A DNA stretch of 64,000 bases from assembly GCF_014218805.1 (NCBI RefSeq), contig NZ_JACJUV010000001.1, forward strand, positions 2,058,501-2,122,500. Direction: 5' to 3'. Of this stretch, positions 9,602 through 18,462 are shown one piece after another. The DNA is from Teredinibacter franksiae (GTDB lineage Bacteria; Pseudomonadota; Gammaproteobacteria; Pseudomonadales; Cellvibrionaceae). The first letter of the stretch is position 1, and every line of letters begins with the position of its first letter. Both the position numbers and the translations under genes were made by a program. Under the pieces are notes generated by a model. That model saw only the letters and a program-made list of their open reading frames with translations. It ran no database searches and was not told the origin of the DNA.

Positions 9602-10174
9602 ATGAACAAGGCAAACCTGCGCAGTATTTTTCGGAATCGCCGCAGAACCTTGAATACAAGCCAGCAGCGTACTGCCGCCGACAACCTATGCCGCCAAATC
9701 CTCCGTCTGCCGCATTTTAACGGCGCAAAAAATATTGCCCTGTATTTCGCCAACGACGGTGAAATATCACCCCACAAGCTGGCCTACCGCGCGCGCTCAC
9801 AGAACAAAATAACGTGGTATCCGGTTTTAACCCGCAAACAGATGTCTTTTCGGGTAAACAATGGCAGATCGAAGCTATGGCGCAATCGTTATGGCATTGC
9901 CGAGCCACTGCCCAAACAAAAATGCCTTGGTGCGAACCAGCTGGATATAGTGTTATTGCCCTTGGTCGCTTTCGATAGAGCCGGCAACCGCCTGGGAATG
10001 GGTGGAGGCTACTATGATCGCACCTTCGCCTTTAAACGCCGTATACCCCATCACGGGCCGCTACTGGTAGGTCTTGCGCACGCGCTACAGGAACATACTG
10101 AACTAACCGCCGATAACTGGGATATCCCGCTGGATTATATTGTGACCGACCGAGAAATTATCGCTGTGAACTAA
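9602..10174 (+). CDS. fau: 5-formyltetrahydrofolate cyclo-ligase
   Basis: 190 residues. It converts 5-formyl-THF to 5,10-methenyl-THF with ATP. The C-terminal signature is clear: LLPLVAFDRAGNRLGMGGGYYDR, with the ATP-binding GMGGGYYDR loop. The N-terminus is basic (FRNRRRTLN). It follows 6S RNA as in E. coli (ygfA), where the two are co-transcribed. Confidence 0.93.
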   Translation: MNKANLRSIFRNRRRTLNTSQQRTAADNLCRQILRLPHFNGAKNIALYFANDGEISPHKLAYRARSQNKITWYPVLTRKQMSFRVNNGRSKLWRNRYGIAEPLPKQKCLGANQLDIVLLPLVAFDRAGNRLGMGGGYYDRTFAFKRRIPHHGPLLVGLAHALQEHTELTADNWDIPLDYIVTDREIIAVN

Positions 10175-10175
10175 G

Positions 10176-10250
10176 CCGTATTAAATTGGGCCGTATTAAA
10201 TTGGGCCGTATTAAATTGGGCGGGAGTGAACTGGGCGGGAGTGAACTGGG
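10176..10250 (+). repeat. 15-bp tandem repeat, five units
   Basis: Starting just after the fau stop codon are three copies of CCGTATTAAATTGGG (10176, 10191, 10206) followed by two copies of the variant CGGGAGTGAACTGGG (10221, 10236). The period is exactly 15 bases. The first unit resembles the fau 3' end region in composition only; no inverted repeat or terminator is formed. Confidence 0.9.
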
Positions 10251-10417
10251 CGGGCGCAATAGGCGAGGCAACATAAACCGCACAGCAAGATACACACAGT
10301 TAAGCCGCCACTCCCGCTAAGCGAAATCCCAGGCCCAATAAGACCCAAAACACCACGCTATATAAGAGGGGCGCAAGAAAAGTTGTATCGCTATCCCTAA
10401 CGGTTGTTAAAGCTGCG

Positions 10418-10564
10418 CTAGCGCTTGACGATTACGCCTTGGTGCAATTCAGCGGCAGGTGCGTCCTCTGCAGAGCTTTCCCCTTTTTCGGAAACGCTCA
10501 ATCCAGTGGCCAATAATCCAACAACAAAAATTATGGCGGCTAGAGTCAAGGCATCAGTTTTCAT
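10418..10564 (-). CDS. Small single-span membrane protein
   Basis: 48 residues from the ATG at 10564, which has a good ribosome binding site (GAGGA, 8 bases upstream). A longer in-frame start at 10642 has none. Residues 6-25 form one hydrophobic segment (LAAIIFVVGLLATGLSV), then an acidic stretch and a short C-terminus ending GVIVKR. I recognise no family. It could be a signal-bearing small peptide or a membrane-anchored one. It stands alone between fau and feoAB. Confidence 0.5.
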   Translation of the reverse strand: MKTDALTLAAIIFVVGLLATGLSVSEKGESSAEDAPAAELHQGVIVKR

Positions 10565-10642
10565 GACTACTTCCTCTGCGCTCTTATGATGTTTGTTTGT
10601 ATCAAAGCCGCCCAAACGAAAAAAGCAGCTCCCCAAGATCAC

Positions 10643-11006
10643 CCAAAGAGCACAAGTTATACCAATTTAAGCGCCAAATAGCCTAAATACAGGTCAATTC
10701 GAGTGTTCAGGCTTTAGTTTACGACGGGAAAACCCAATAACCAGCCCAGCATAGCCCTTATGAATACAGGCTCACACTAATAGTGAATACTTACTTAAAA
10801 GCGTGACCTGATTCCTGCTGGCGTGCCAATTTTTATTCTTAATGATTACTACAGTCGGTCAGGTTAAGAATCAAGCTATTGAATACTGCACAAAGCTGGG
10901 GCATCCATACTAAAGTGCGTTTAAATAAAGAGCAACCATCTAGAGTGATGGCGTAATTCTCTACCGGGCTGAACGGAAGTTGCTTGATAGATATCAACAT
11001 TCAACC
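10643..11006. other. Intergenic region before feoAB
   Basis: No gene is supported. It holds an 8-bp inverted repeat, ATTCTTAA at 10835-10842 and TTAAGAAT at 10864-10871, separated by 21 bases, of unknown meaning. The feo promoter probably lies at the downstream end near the Fur box. Confidence 0.5.
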
Positions 11007-11025
11007 GATAATAAGAATTATTATT
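11007..11025 (+). promoter_or_regulatory. Fur box upstream of feoA
   Basis: GATAATAAGAATTATTATT matches the 19-base Fur consensus (GATAATGATAATCATTATC) at 15 positions and is itself nearly palindromic. It sits 45 bases before the feoA start, where a bound Fur-Fe(II) dimer would block the promoter. Iron repression of feoAB is the expected outcome. Confidence 0.8.
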
Positions 11026-11070
11026 GATAACCGAGATTTTCCGGAAAAATAACGGAGCTGCACTCAACCT

Positions 11071-11307
11071 ATGTCTACCACCCTCAACGATCTAGCCGTT
11101 GGTGCATTTGCCACCATTCACTCTCTACTTGGGGATAATCAGGCTCTTCATCGTCAATGTGGCTCCCTCGGAATCAAGCCTGGCGAAAACCTTCAGGTAC
11201 TCCACAAAAGCCGAGGCAAAGGCCCAATGCAGATAAAGTGCCGCGGCACGCTATTCTCCATTCGTCCCTACGAAGCCTCTCTTATCCAAGTCACCACTAA
11301 CGCCTAA
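11071..11307 (+). CDS. feoA: FeoA, ferrous iron transport accessory protein
   Basis: 78 residues with an SH3-like fold typical of FeoA (LNDLAVGAFATI at the start, then RQCGSLGIKPGENLQVL and RGTLFSIRPYEASLI). FeoA is a small cytoplasmic partner needed for FeoB activity. It is separated from feoB by 18 bases. No feoC is seen downstream. Confidence 0.93.
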   Translation: MSTTLNDLAVGAFATIHSLLGDNQALHRQCGSLGIKPGENLQVLHKSRGKGPMQIKCRGTLFSIRPYEASLIQVTTNA

Positions 11308-11325
11308 TTCCGCACTGAGAAGCTT

Positions 11326-13377
11326 GTGAAAGAGATCGCCCTCATTGGTGGCCCTAACTGTGGCAAAACCACCCTATTTAATCGTCTTACCGGAACCCGT
11401 CAGCGCACAGGTAACTGGCCGGGCGTAACCGTTGAACGCAAAGACGGACAGTTAAGGTTAAGCGAAGAGCACACCCTGCTTATTGACCTGCCCGGTGTGT
11501 ATTCGCTACATGATGATATTCAGGGGCTGGAGGCACGGGTTGCGCTGGACTATGTTTCCAGCGGCAAAGCCGAATTGGTACTACTGGTAGTGGACGCCAC
11601 GCGCCTGCCACAGCAACTGGAACTGTTGCCCGAACTGATCACTGCCGGTACCCCCGTAGTACTCGTGGTCAATATGCTCGATAGCGCCGAGGCCGAAGGC
11701 ATTAAGCTGGACTTGGGCGCCCTCAAAAGTGAAATTGAAATCCCCGTTGTTGGTGTAGTCGGCTCCACAGGGCAGGGTATTAACGAACTTCGCCAGACCA
11801 TTGAACAGAGCCTGCAATCCTACCCCGCCACCAAAGGTTCGCTGGATTTGGACCGGGCTGTAAGCGTCTGTTTTCGTGAGAGCGGGCAAACCAGCCGCAC
11901 CGAAAAAATAGACCGCTGGTTACTTCACCCCAAGCTGGCCCTGCCCTTTTTTCTGCTTGTGATGTATCTACTGTTCACCGTAGCGGTCAATGTTGGCGCG
12001 GTTTTTATCGATTTCTTCGACATTATTCTCGGCAGCTGGTTTGTTGATGGTACCCGCTGGATAATGTCTACACTGCAGAGCCCTGAATGGCTCACCGTTA
12101 TTGTCGCCGATGGCGTTGGCGGAGGTATTCAACTAGTGGGTACCTTCATACCGGTCATCGGCTTCCTTTACCTGTGTATGTCGTTCTTGGAAGACTCCGG
12201 CTACCTGTCTCGCGCTGCATTTGTCATCGACAGGCTCATGGCGCGTATTGGCCTACCCGGTCAGGCCTTTATCCCACTGATCATTGGCTTCGGCTGCAAC
12301 GTGCCCTCAGTAATGGCCTCCCGTGCCCTCGGCCATGCCAGCGCCCGCTTAACCACCATTTTTATTGCGCCCTTTATGAGCTGTGGCGCCAGGCTTTCGG
12401 TGTATGTATTTGTAGGCACCGCGTTCTTCCCCAGCCAAGCTCAAAATGCCATTTTCGCGCTCTACATCCTCGGTATTCTGGTAGCTGTTCTCTCCGCCTG
12501 GATTCTGCGTAAAAAACTGTTTTCTGGGTTGGTTACCGCCAACATTACAGAGATGCCCGCCTACCATCGCCCATTGCTGCGCAACGTACTCACCCAAACC
12601 TGGCACCGACTGTATTCCTTTATTTGGCGTGCAGGCCGACGCATTGTAGCCGTGGTAATACTACTGTCGGTTATGTCCTCATTTGGCACCGATGGCAGCT
12701 GGGGCAACCAAGACACAGAAAAATCGGCCCTTTCGGCTACCGGAAAAGCCTTAACACCGCTGTTTATTCCCATGGGTGTAGGCGAAGAAAACTGGCCCGC
12801 AACGGTGGGCCTATTTACTGGGTTGTTTGCCAAAGAAGTGGTCGTGGGTACGCTCGATACGCTCTACGCACCACCGGACGACAAAAACACCGATGAGCAA
12901 CCGGACTTTATTGACGACATTAAAGCCGCATTTACCAGTATTGTGGCGAATGCCGCAGGCCTTGTGGGCGCCCTGGCAGACCCGCTTGGCATTAGCTCTG
13001 CGCAAAATGATGCCTCGGCGACCCAACCAGGAAGCTACACGGCCATGCAGCAAATGTTTCCTTCAGCTTGGGGGGCGTTCTGTTATCTGGTGTTTATTTT
13101 GCTCTACGCGCCTTGCGTAGCAACCATTGGCGTAATGCAGAAAGAAGCGGGGCATGTTTGGCTTACAGCGTCGGTGTTATGGAGCCTATTACTGTCTTAC
13201 TGGCTGGCCACCCTGCTTTGGCACTTAAGCATGTTCGCTGGCAACCCTGTTGCCGCGCTAGTCTGGATTATTGGCTCCACTGCCGTACTATACGGTTGTT
13301 ACCGCTTTATTATTATGTACATGAAGAAAGGCATTGAAGATCATATTCCGGTGGTGAATTTGCCACCTAACGGTTGA
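11326..13377 (+). CDS. feoB: FeoB, ferrous iron transporter with GTPase domain
   Basis: 683 residues, shorter than the 773 of E. coli FeoB. Translation starts at GTG (11326). The N-terminal G domain has G1 GPNCGKTT (residues 9-16), G3 DLPGVYSL and G4 NMLD. A membrane domain follows, with Gate motifs such as GFGCNVPSVMASRAL and FMSCGARLSVYVF, and a late CVATIGVMQKE segment. It imports Fe(II) across the inner membrane. Transcribed with feoA behind a Fur box. Confidence 0.95.
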   Translation: MKEIALIGGPNCGKTTLFNRLTGTRQRTGNWPGVTVERKDGQLRLSEEHTLLIDLPGVYSLHDDIQGLEARVALDYVSSGKAELVLLVVDATRLPQQLELLPELITAGTPVVLVVNMLDSAEAEGIKLDLGALKSEIEIPVVGVVGSTGQGINELRQTIEQSLQSYPATKGSLDLDRAVSVCFRESGQTSRTEKIDRWLLHPKLALPFFLLVMYLLFTVAVNVGAVFIDFFDIILGSWFVDGTRWIMSTLQSPEWLTVIVADGVGGGIQLVGTFIPVIGFLYLCMSFLEDSGYLSRAAFVIDRLMARIGLPGQAFIPLIIGFGCNVPSVMASRALGHASARLTTIFIAPFMSCGARLSVYVFVGTAFFPSQAQNAIFALYILGILVAVLSAWILRKKLFSGLVTANITEMPAYHRPLLRNVLTQTWHRLYSFIWRAGRRIVAVVILLSVMSSFGTDGSWGNQDTEKSALSATGKALTPLFIPMGVGEENWPATVGLFTGLFAKEVVVGTLDTLYAPPDDKNTDEQPDFIDDIKAAFTSIVANAAGLVGALADPLGISSAQNDASATQPGSYTAMQQMFPSAWGAFCYLVFILLYAPCVATIGVMQKEAGHVWLTASVLWSLLLSYWLATLLWHLSMFAGNPVAALVWIIGSTAVLYGCYRFIIMYMKKGIEDHIPVVNLPPNG

Positions 13378-13444
13378 GGGATACCGGGCTTCGCCGGTGA
13401 AATCTAGAGCGGTCTGAGGGCCTGCTCCGAGGCCCAATAGATGC

Positions 13445-13467
13445 GTTTATCCGACCTACGGATAAAC
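13445..13467. repeat. Hairpin between feoB and serA, REP-like
   Basis: A perfect 9-bp inverted repeat (GTTTATCCG and CGGATAAAC) around a 5-base loop, in the gap between convergent feoB and serA. The core TTATCCGACCTACG resembles short palindromic intergenic repeats common in proteobacterial genomes. There is no T-tract, so a classical terminator is not supported, although it could still protect both 3' ends. Confidence 0.5.
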
Positions 13468-13520
13468 ACCCCACAATTCCTCAGGGAAACCACCCCACCA
13501 GTGTCGACGTTCGACTGCCC

Positions 13521-14756
13521 TTAAAATAACACCCTACAGCGAATGGTGCCGTCAATTCCTTTTAATTGTGATAATGCCAAATCACTGTATTTTGAATTCA
13601 CATCAACCACCACATAACCGACCTTGTCATTGGTCTGTAAATACTGACCCGTAATGTTGATATCGTTTGCCGAAAACACTTGGTTGATGGCGGTGAGTAC
13701 GCCGGGTACATTTTTATGGACATGCAGTAAACGGTGCACGTTGTTGTGAGCGGGTAACGCCACTTCAGGAAAGTTCACAGAAGAAGTGGTTGTACCGTTG
13801 TCCGAGTACTTAATCAGCTTTTCTGCTACTTCAAAACCAATATTTTCCTGCGCTTCCATGGTTGACCCACCAATATGCGGCGTGAGAATAACATTGTCGA
13901 ATGCGCGCAGAGGGCTAACAAACTCTTCATTATTACCTTTAGGCTCAACCGGAAAAACATCAATCGCCGCGCCCGCTATATGGCCCGACGCCAAAGCCGA
14001 CGCCAGGGCGTCAATATCGATAACCGTACCACGGGAAGCATTAATCAACATCGCGCCCGGCTTCATTGCCGCGACTTCCTCAGCGCCTATCATATCTTTG
14101 GTCGCCGCTATTTCCGGTACATGCAGCGAAACGATATCGGATTTAGCCAGCAGTTCAGTTAACGATTTACACTGCGTGGCATTGCCCAATGGCAACTTAT
14201 TCACCACATCGAAAAACAACACGCTCATACCCAATGATTCAGCTATCACGCTCACTTGACTGCCAATTGAGCCATAACCAATCAGACCCAACGTTTTACC
14301 GCGAATTTCGAAGGAGCCGTCCGCCGACTTTTTCCATTCACCGCGGTGGCAACCGGCATTCTTAGCGGGCACATCGCGCAACAACAGTATCGCTTCAGCC
14401 ATCACCAGCTCAGCAACACTGCGCGTATTAGAGAACGGGGCATTAAATACGGCAACCCCATGCTCTTGCGCCGCTAGTAAGTCGACCTGGTTAGTACCAA
14501 TACAAAAGCAGCCGACAGCAATCAGCTTAGGTGCGTTCTCAAATACCCGCCGGGTAAGCTGAGTACGCGAACGCAGGCCAACAAAGTGAGCGTCTTTAAT
14601 GCGCTCAATTAACTCATCATCGGCCAGCGCTGTTTTGACATAATCAACATTGGTGTAACCCGCTGCATTCAGGCTTTCAACAGCGGAGAGGTTGACGCCC
14701 TCAAGCAGTACAAATTTAATTTTTTCTTTGCCAAGGGAGGTAATCGGGTTGGCCAT
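13521..14756 (-). CDS. serA: D-3-phosphoglycerate dehydrogenase
   Basis: 411 residues, like E. coli SerA. It oxidises 3-phosphoglycerate in the first step of serine synthesis. The NAD-binding motif GYGSIGSQVSVIAESLGM, the catalytic segment INASRGTVIDIDAL and the catalytic-His motif LTPHIGGST are present. A C-terminal ACT domain (about residues 338-411, VPGVLTAINQVFSANDINITG) indicates serine feedback control. It lies 26 bases downstream of rpiA on the same strand. Confidence 0.96.
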   Translation of the reverse strand: MANPITSLGKEKIKFVLLEGVNLSAVESLNAAGYTNVDYVKTALADDELIERIKDAHFVGLRSRTQLTRRVFENAPKLIAVGCFCIGTNQVDLLAAQEHGVAVFNAPFSNTRSVAELVMAEAILLLRDVPAKNAGCHRGEWKKSADGSFEIRGKTLGLIGYGSIGSQVSVIAESLGMSVLFFDVVNKLPLGNATQCKSLTELLAKSDIVSLHVPEIAATKDMIGAEEVAAMKPGAMLINASRGTVIDIDALASALASGHIAGAAIDVFPVEPKGNNEEFVSPLRAFDNVILTPHIGGSTMEAQENIGFEVAEKLIKYSDNGTTTSSVNFPEVALPAHNNVHRLLHVHKNVPGVLTAINQVFSANDINITGQYLQTNDKVGYVVVDVNSKYSDLALSQLKGIDGTIRCRVLF

Positions 14757-14782
14757 AGGTCTATCTCACTTTTAAGTTACGG

Positions 14783-15460
14783 CTATCGGGCTGGGTATAG
14801 GGTTTTGACGCCGCTATCGGTTGCCAGTAAGAGCACATCGGCTGAGCGCAGGGCGAACAAGCCATTAGTAATCACTCCGGGAATCTGATTGATGGCCGAT
14901 TCCAATCCAACCGGGTCTTGTATCTGTAAACCGTGAACGTCCAAAATCTCGCCACCATTATCGGTTATGCAGCCAGCTCGATGTACAGGGTCTCCCCCCA
15001 ATTTCACCAACTCGCGTGCAACCAATGACCGCGCCATGGGTATAACCTCCACCGGCAATGGAAATGCACCCAATATTTCCACCCACTTGCTTTCGTCAGC
15101 AATGCAGATAAATTCGCCAGCACAAGCGGTAACGATTTTTTCCCGCGTTAACGCTGCACCACCGCCTTTAATCAATTGCAGGCCGGCGTTACTTTCGTCG
15201 GCACCGTCTATATAGAACGCCAACTGATCAACCGCATTCAGCTCATAAACCGGAATACCCAGTTTGCGCAACCGCTCGGCAGACGCCTCAGAGCTAGCCA
15301 CAGCACCATCAAATTTGGCTTTATGCTCGCCCAGCAGATCAATAAAGAAATTGGCCGTAGAACCGGTGCCAATACCCAGCAGGGTATCGTTTTCGAGTTT
15401 AGGCAGAATATAGTCTACCGCTGCCTGGGCAACGGATTTTTTCAGGTCGTCCTGGTTCAT
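14783..15460 (-). CDS. rpiA: Ribose-5-phosphate isomerase A
   Basis: 225 residues from the ATG at 15460, where the sequence [17 protein letters not shown] aligns with the start of E. coli RpiA. An in-frame start at 15499 would add 13 atypical residues. Motifs [22 protein letters not shown] and [13 protein letters not shown] are diagnostic for the phosphate-binding and catalytic loops. It is divergent from ilvA and followed by serA. Confidence 0.95.
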   Translation of the reverse strand: MNQDDLKKSVAQAAVDYILPKLENDTLLGIGTGSTANFFIDLLGEHKAKFDGAVASSEASAERLRKLGIPVYELNAVDQLAFYIDGADESNAGLQLIKGGGAALTREKIVTACAGEFICIADESKWVEILGAFPLPVEVIPMARSLVARELVKLGGDPVHRAGCITDNGGEILDVHGLQIQDPVGLESAINQIPGVITNGLFALRSADVLLLATDSGVKTLYPAR

Positions 15461-15713
15461 GGGAAATGGTATCGCTACAGGGGAGAAAAGAGTGGGCATT
15501 CTAGGGCCTGTGGGCGCTAATTTAAAGCTTCCTTTTGTGTCCGTTGGTTAACGGATGCCTCAGGCCAAAATCAGTTTCCAAGCAGCACTCATTGACCCAG
15601 TATAATTATGGCGCGAGCGCCGTTTGAATCCACGCTGTATTTACTGACTTCACCCCCGGCATCCTTTACCATTGCCCTCCAAAATTGCGAAAACCGCTTA
15701 AAGACCCACGCCC

Positions 15714-17228
15714 ATGCCACAGTCCTACATAAAACGCATACTCAACGCACGCATCTACGACCTAGCGGTGGAAACGCCACTGGATGAAGCGCCCTTAATT
15801 TCCGAGCGCACTCAAAACAAGGTGTTGTTAAAGCGCGAAGATTTACAACCGATTTTCTCTTTTAAAATTCGCGGCGCCTACAACAAGCTTCTGCAGCTTT
15901 CGGACAAGCAGCGTGCTGCCGGGGTAGTGGCCGCCTCTGCTGGCAACCACGCCCAAGGCCTAGCACTTTCTGCTCAGCACCTCGGGGTACATGCCATTAT
16001 TGTCATGCCCTGCACAACGCCCGCTATTAAGGTAGACGCCGTAAAACGCCGAGGCGCCAAGGTAATATTAACTGGCGACACCTATGACGAGGCTTCAGCC
16101 CACGCAAAAAAGCTCGTTGTCGAAAAAGGCATGACCTACGTCCCGCCGTTTGACGACCCCGATGTTATTGCTGGCCAGGGTACCGTGGCCATGGAGCTGT
16201 TACGTCAATACTCGGGCCCCATTGATGCCGTTTTTATTCCCGTGGGCGGTGGCGGACTCTGCGCCGGTATGGCGGCTTACATCAAATACGTTAGACCAGA
16301 AACCAAAGTTTTCGCCGTAGAGCCGAACGATGCCGCCTGCCTGAAGGCGGCAATGGATGCAAAGCGCCGAGTTACGCTGTCGCAGGTTGGGATATTTGCC
16401 GAGGGCGTTGCCGTTGCCCAAATAGGCAAAGAAACTTTTCGCGTCATAAAGGAAACCATCGACGGTGTTATTACCGCTAATGCCGACGAAATGTGCGCAG
16501 CCATTAAAGACATTTTCGAAGACACCCGCTCCATTACCGAGCCTGCAGGCGCACTTGCACTCGCAGGACTAAAAAAATACGTCAAGGAAACGGACTGTAA
16601 AGGAAAAACACTGGTGGCCATCGCCAGCGGCGCTAACACTAACTTCGATCGTTTACGCTACATTTCTGAACGTACCGAAGTGGGCGAAAAACGCGAGGCG
16701 GTTTTTGCTGTAACCATTCCAGAAGCGCCCGGTTCTTACCGAAAATTTTGTCACCTGATAGGTAAGCGCTCAATCACCGAATTTAATTACCGCTACGCCG
16801 ATAATCGCGACGCCCATATTTTTGTAGGCCTGCAAATATCGCCCGATAAAAATGATCGCACTGAAATTGTAGAAACGCTGCAGGGCAAAGGTTACAAAGT
16901 TGTCGACATGACCGAAAACGAAGTCGCCAAGCTACACATTCGCCATATGGTAGGTGGCCACGCACCACAGGCACAAAACGAGATTGTTTACCGCTTTGAA
17001 TTCCCGGAGCGCCCCGGAGCACTGCTTAATTTCCTAACCAAACTTGCTGGCCGCTGGAATATTTCCATGTTCCACTACCGCAACCACGGCGCCGCTTTTG
17101 GTCGTGTACTTGTTGGGCTGCAAGTGCCAAAAAAAGAGCGTAAGCAGCTTGAAAAGCTTTTGAAAGAACTAGGCTACAACTATTCAGACGAAACCAATAA
17201 TGAGGCTTATCAATATTTTCTTGGCTGA
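15714..17228 (+). CDS. ilvA: Threonine ammonia-lyase, biosynthetic
   Basis: 504 residues, the long biosynthetic form. It makes 2-oxobutanoate for isoleucine. The PLP lysine lies in FSFKIRGAYNK (about residue 48), the phosphate loop is PVGGGGLCAG, and two ACT-like regulatory domains occupy about residues 330-500 (EAPGSYRKFCHLIG and ERPGALLNFLTKLAG), which imply isoleucine/valine control. It is divergent from rpiA and ends in front of a bidirectional terminator. Confidence 0.96.
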   Translation: MPQSYIKRILNARIYDLAVETPLDEAPLISERTQNKVLLKREDLQPIFSFKIRGAYNKLLQLSDKQRAAGVVAASAGNHAQGLALSAQHLGVHAIIVMPCTTPAIKVDAVKRRGAKVILTGDTYDEASAHAKKLVVEKGMTYVPPFDDPDVIAGQGTVAMELLRQYSGPIDAVFIPVGGGGLCAGMAAYIKYVRPETKVFAVEPNDAACLKAAMDAKRRVTLSQVGIFAEGVAVAQIGKETFRVIKETIDGVITANADEMCAAIKDIFEDTRSITEPAGALALAGLKKYVKETDCKGKTLVAIASGANTNFDRLRYISERTEVGEKREAVFAVTIPEAPGSYRKFCHLIGKRSITEFNYRYADNRDAHIFVGLQISPDKNDRTEIVETLQGKGYKVVDMTENEVAKLHIRHMVGGHAPQAQNEIVYRFEFPERPGALLNFLTKLAGRWNISMFHYRNHGAAFGRVLVGLQVPKKERKQLEKLLKELGYNYSDETNNEAYQYFLG

Positions 17229-17350
17229 AGCTGTATTTACAACCTAACACCTACAGTGGCTAACACGCGCTTCAATACCGTGGCGAGTGGTTTAATGCTC
17301 GAATGGCAAAAAATTAAAAAAGAACAAATTTTCCGTTTAGTTTTTGCACA

Positions 17351-17377
17351 AAAAAGCGGGCAATTGCCCGCTTTTTT
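17351..17377. terminator. Bidirectional terminator, ilvA / 17423 gene
   Basis: A short perfect dyad AGCGGGCAATTGCCCGCT flanked by an A-run on the left and a T-run on the right. It can stop transcription of ilvA on the plus strand and of the converging minus-strand gene. Confidence 0.88.
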
Positions 17378-17422
17378 GTATAATCCTATTGTTCACTGCT
17401 TGTGCATGTGTAAATTCCGAAA

Positions 17423-18010
17423 CTACTCTTCTGCGTCCTCATCTTCCTCACTATCTTTAGTGAGTTGAGAAATCAGCTTTGAATTGTTTCTAACGAAAGC
17501 CTTGTCCGCTTCAGGAGCCTTTTTAGCTGAGTCGGCTAGTTTGAGCATAGCCTCCATTTGTTTCATTTGCTGTGCGACAACCTCTTCTGGCATTCCGCTT
17601 CCGGCCATCTGTGCTCGAAACTTCTCAACATTAGCGCCTTCCCACATAGCCGCCATTTCCGGGTGCCGCTCTACTTCGACCGCCATTTTGGCCAGAAACA
17701 CACGAAATAACGTCGAGAACATATCCTCGACAGACTTGAAACCATTCTCCTTTGCAATTGACTTTACACCGCCATAGGCAGGCGTTGACGCAAGATGTGC
17801 AACGAAGGCTTTTCCGCCATCGGAAAAAGAATCTAACCCGAAATCGGCGTCCATTACATCAGGGTACTTATCCTCTAGCGTTTCGAGTTGGCTACTCGCA
17901 GCTATCAACCTTTTAACCGTTGATTCATCGAGAGCACTTCCAGCACTGGCAATACTCGACAACAGCATAAACCCAACAAGAAAAGCATTCCGGCATAATA
18001 TTGAATTCAT
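17423..18010 (-). CDS. Secreted protein of unknown function
   Basis: 195 residues. A signal peptide is clear (hydrophobic residues 10-22, cleavage near ASAGSA). The mature part is mostly helical and charged, with a Met- and Gln-rich segment (EEVVAQQMKQMEAMLKLADSA) and a very acidic C-terminus (KDSEEDEDAEE). No family was recognised. Its neighbours are an unknown lipoprotein and an alpha/beta hydrolase, which do not suggest a role. Confidence 0.7.
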   Translation of the reverse strand: MNSILCRNAFLVGFMLLSSIASAGSALDESTVKRLIAASSQLETLEDKYPDVMDADFGLDSFSDGGKAFVAHLASTPAYGGVKSIAKENGFKSVEDMFSTLFRVFLAKMAVEVERHPEMAAMWEGANVEKFRAQMAGSGMPEEVVAQQMKQMEAMLKLADSAKKAPEADKAFVRNNSKLISQLTKDSEEDEDAEE

Positions 18011-18108
18011 ACAAACTCCTTTTAATTAACACGTTATTATCAAAAATATTAGGCAGAACATTGCCATATCAAAGCTGAATTTAATATGAATGGACGCCCA
18101 AATTCCCA

Positions 18109-18435
18109 CTATTCACACACACCTTCAACCCACTCAAACTTGTATTCACACGATTTTTTGGCACAGTTTTGGAACACAGTGTACCCATCCACACAATAAT
18201 CAGACACCCAGTGCAGTACAAAATAGCGGGATTCTGAAAAACCGTCATCGAAAACCACCCCCTTGACCTGCTCCTGTTCAATAACCCCGACCTGCTCAAT
18301 ACTGACCAATTGTCTTTTGTACTCAAGGAAAGCATTCGTTACGCCGCTTTCGCTCGATTTAGTATCAGCCAGAGGGGTATTTTGTGAGCAGGCCGAAAAT
18401 AAAAAAACCAACATCCATAAGGACAATATTTTCAT
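18109..18435 (-). CDS. Small lipoprotein of unknown function
   Basis: 108 residues with a lipoprotein signal (lipobox LFSAC, Cys16). The mature region has four further cysteines in the last 35 residues (YCVDGYTVFQNCAKKSCEYKF and a final VCE), which suggests disulfides in the periplasm. No family recognised. It lies between the secreted protein at 17423-18010 and the hydrolase on the same strand, 27 bases after the latter's stop. Confidence 0.65.
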   Translation of the reverse strand: MKILSLWMLVFLFSACSQNTPLADTKSSESGVTNAFLEYKRQLVSIEQVGVIEQEQVKGVVFDDGFSESRYFVLHWVSDYCVDGYTVFQNCAKKSCEYKFEWVEGVCE

Positions 18436-18462
18436 TGAGGTAACATTCCGTATCGACGGTGA

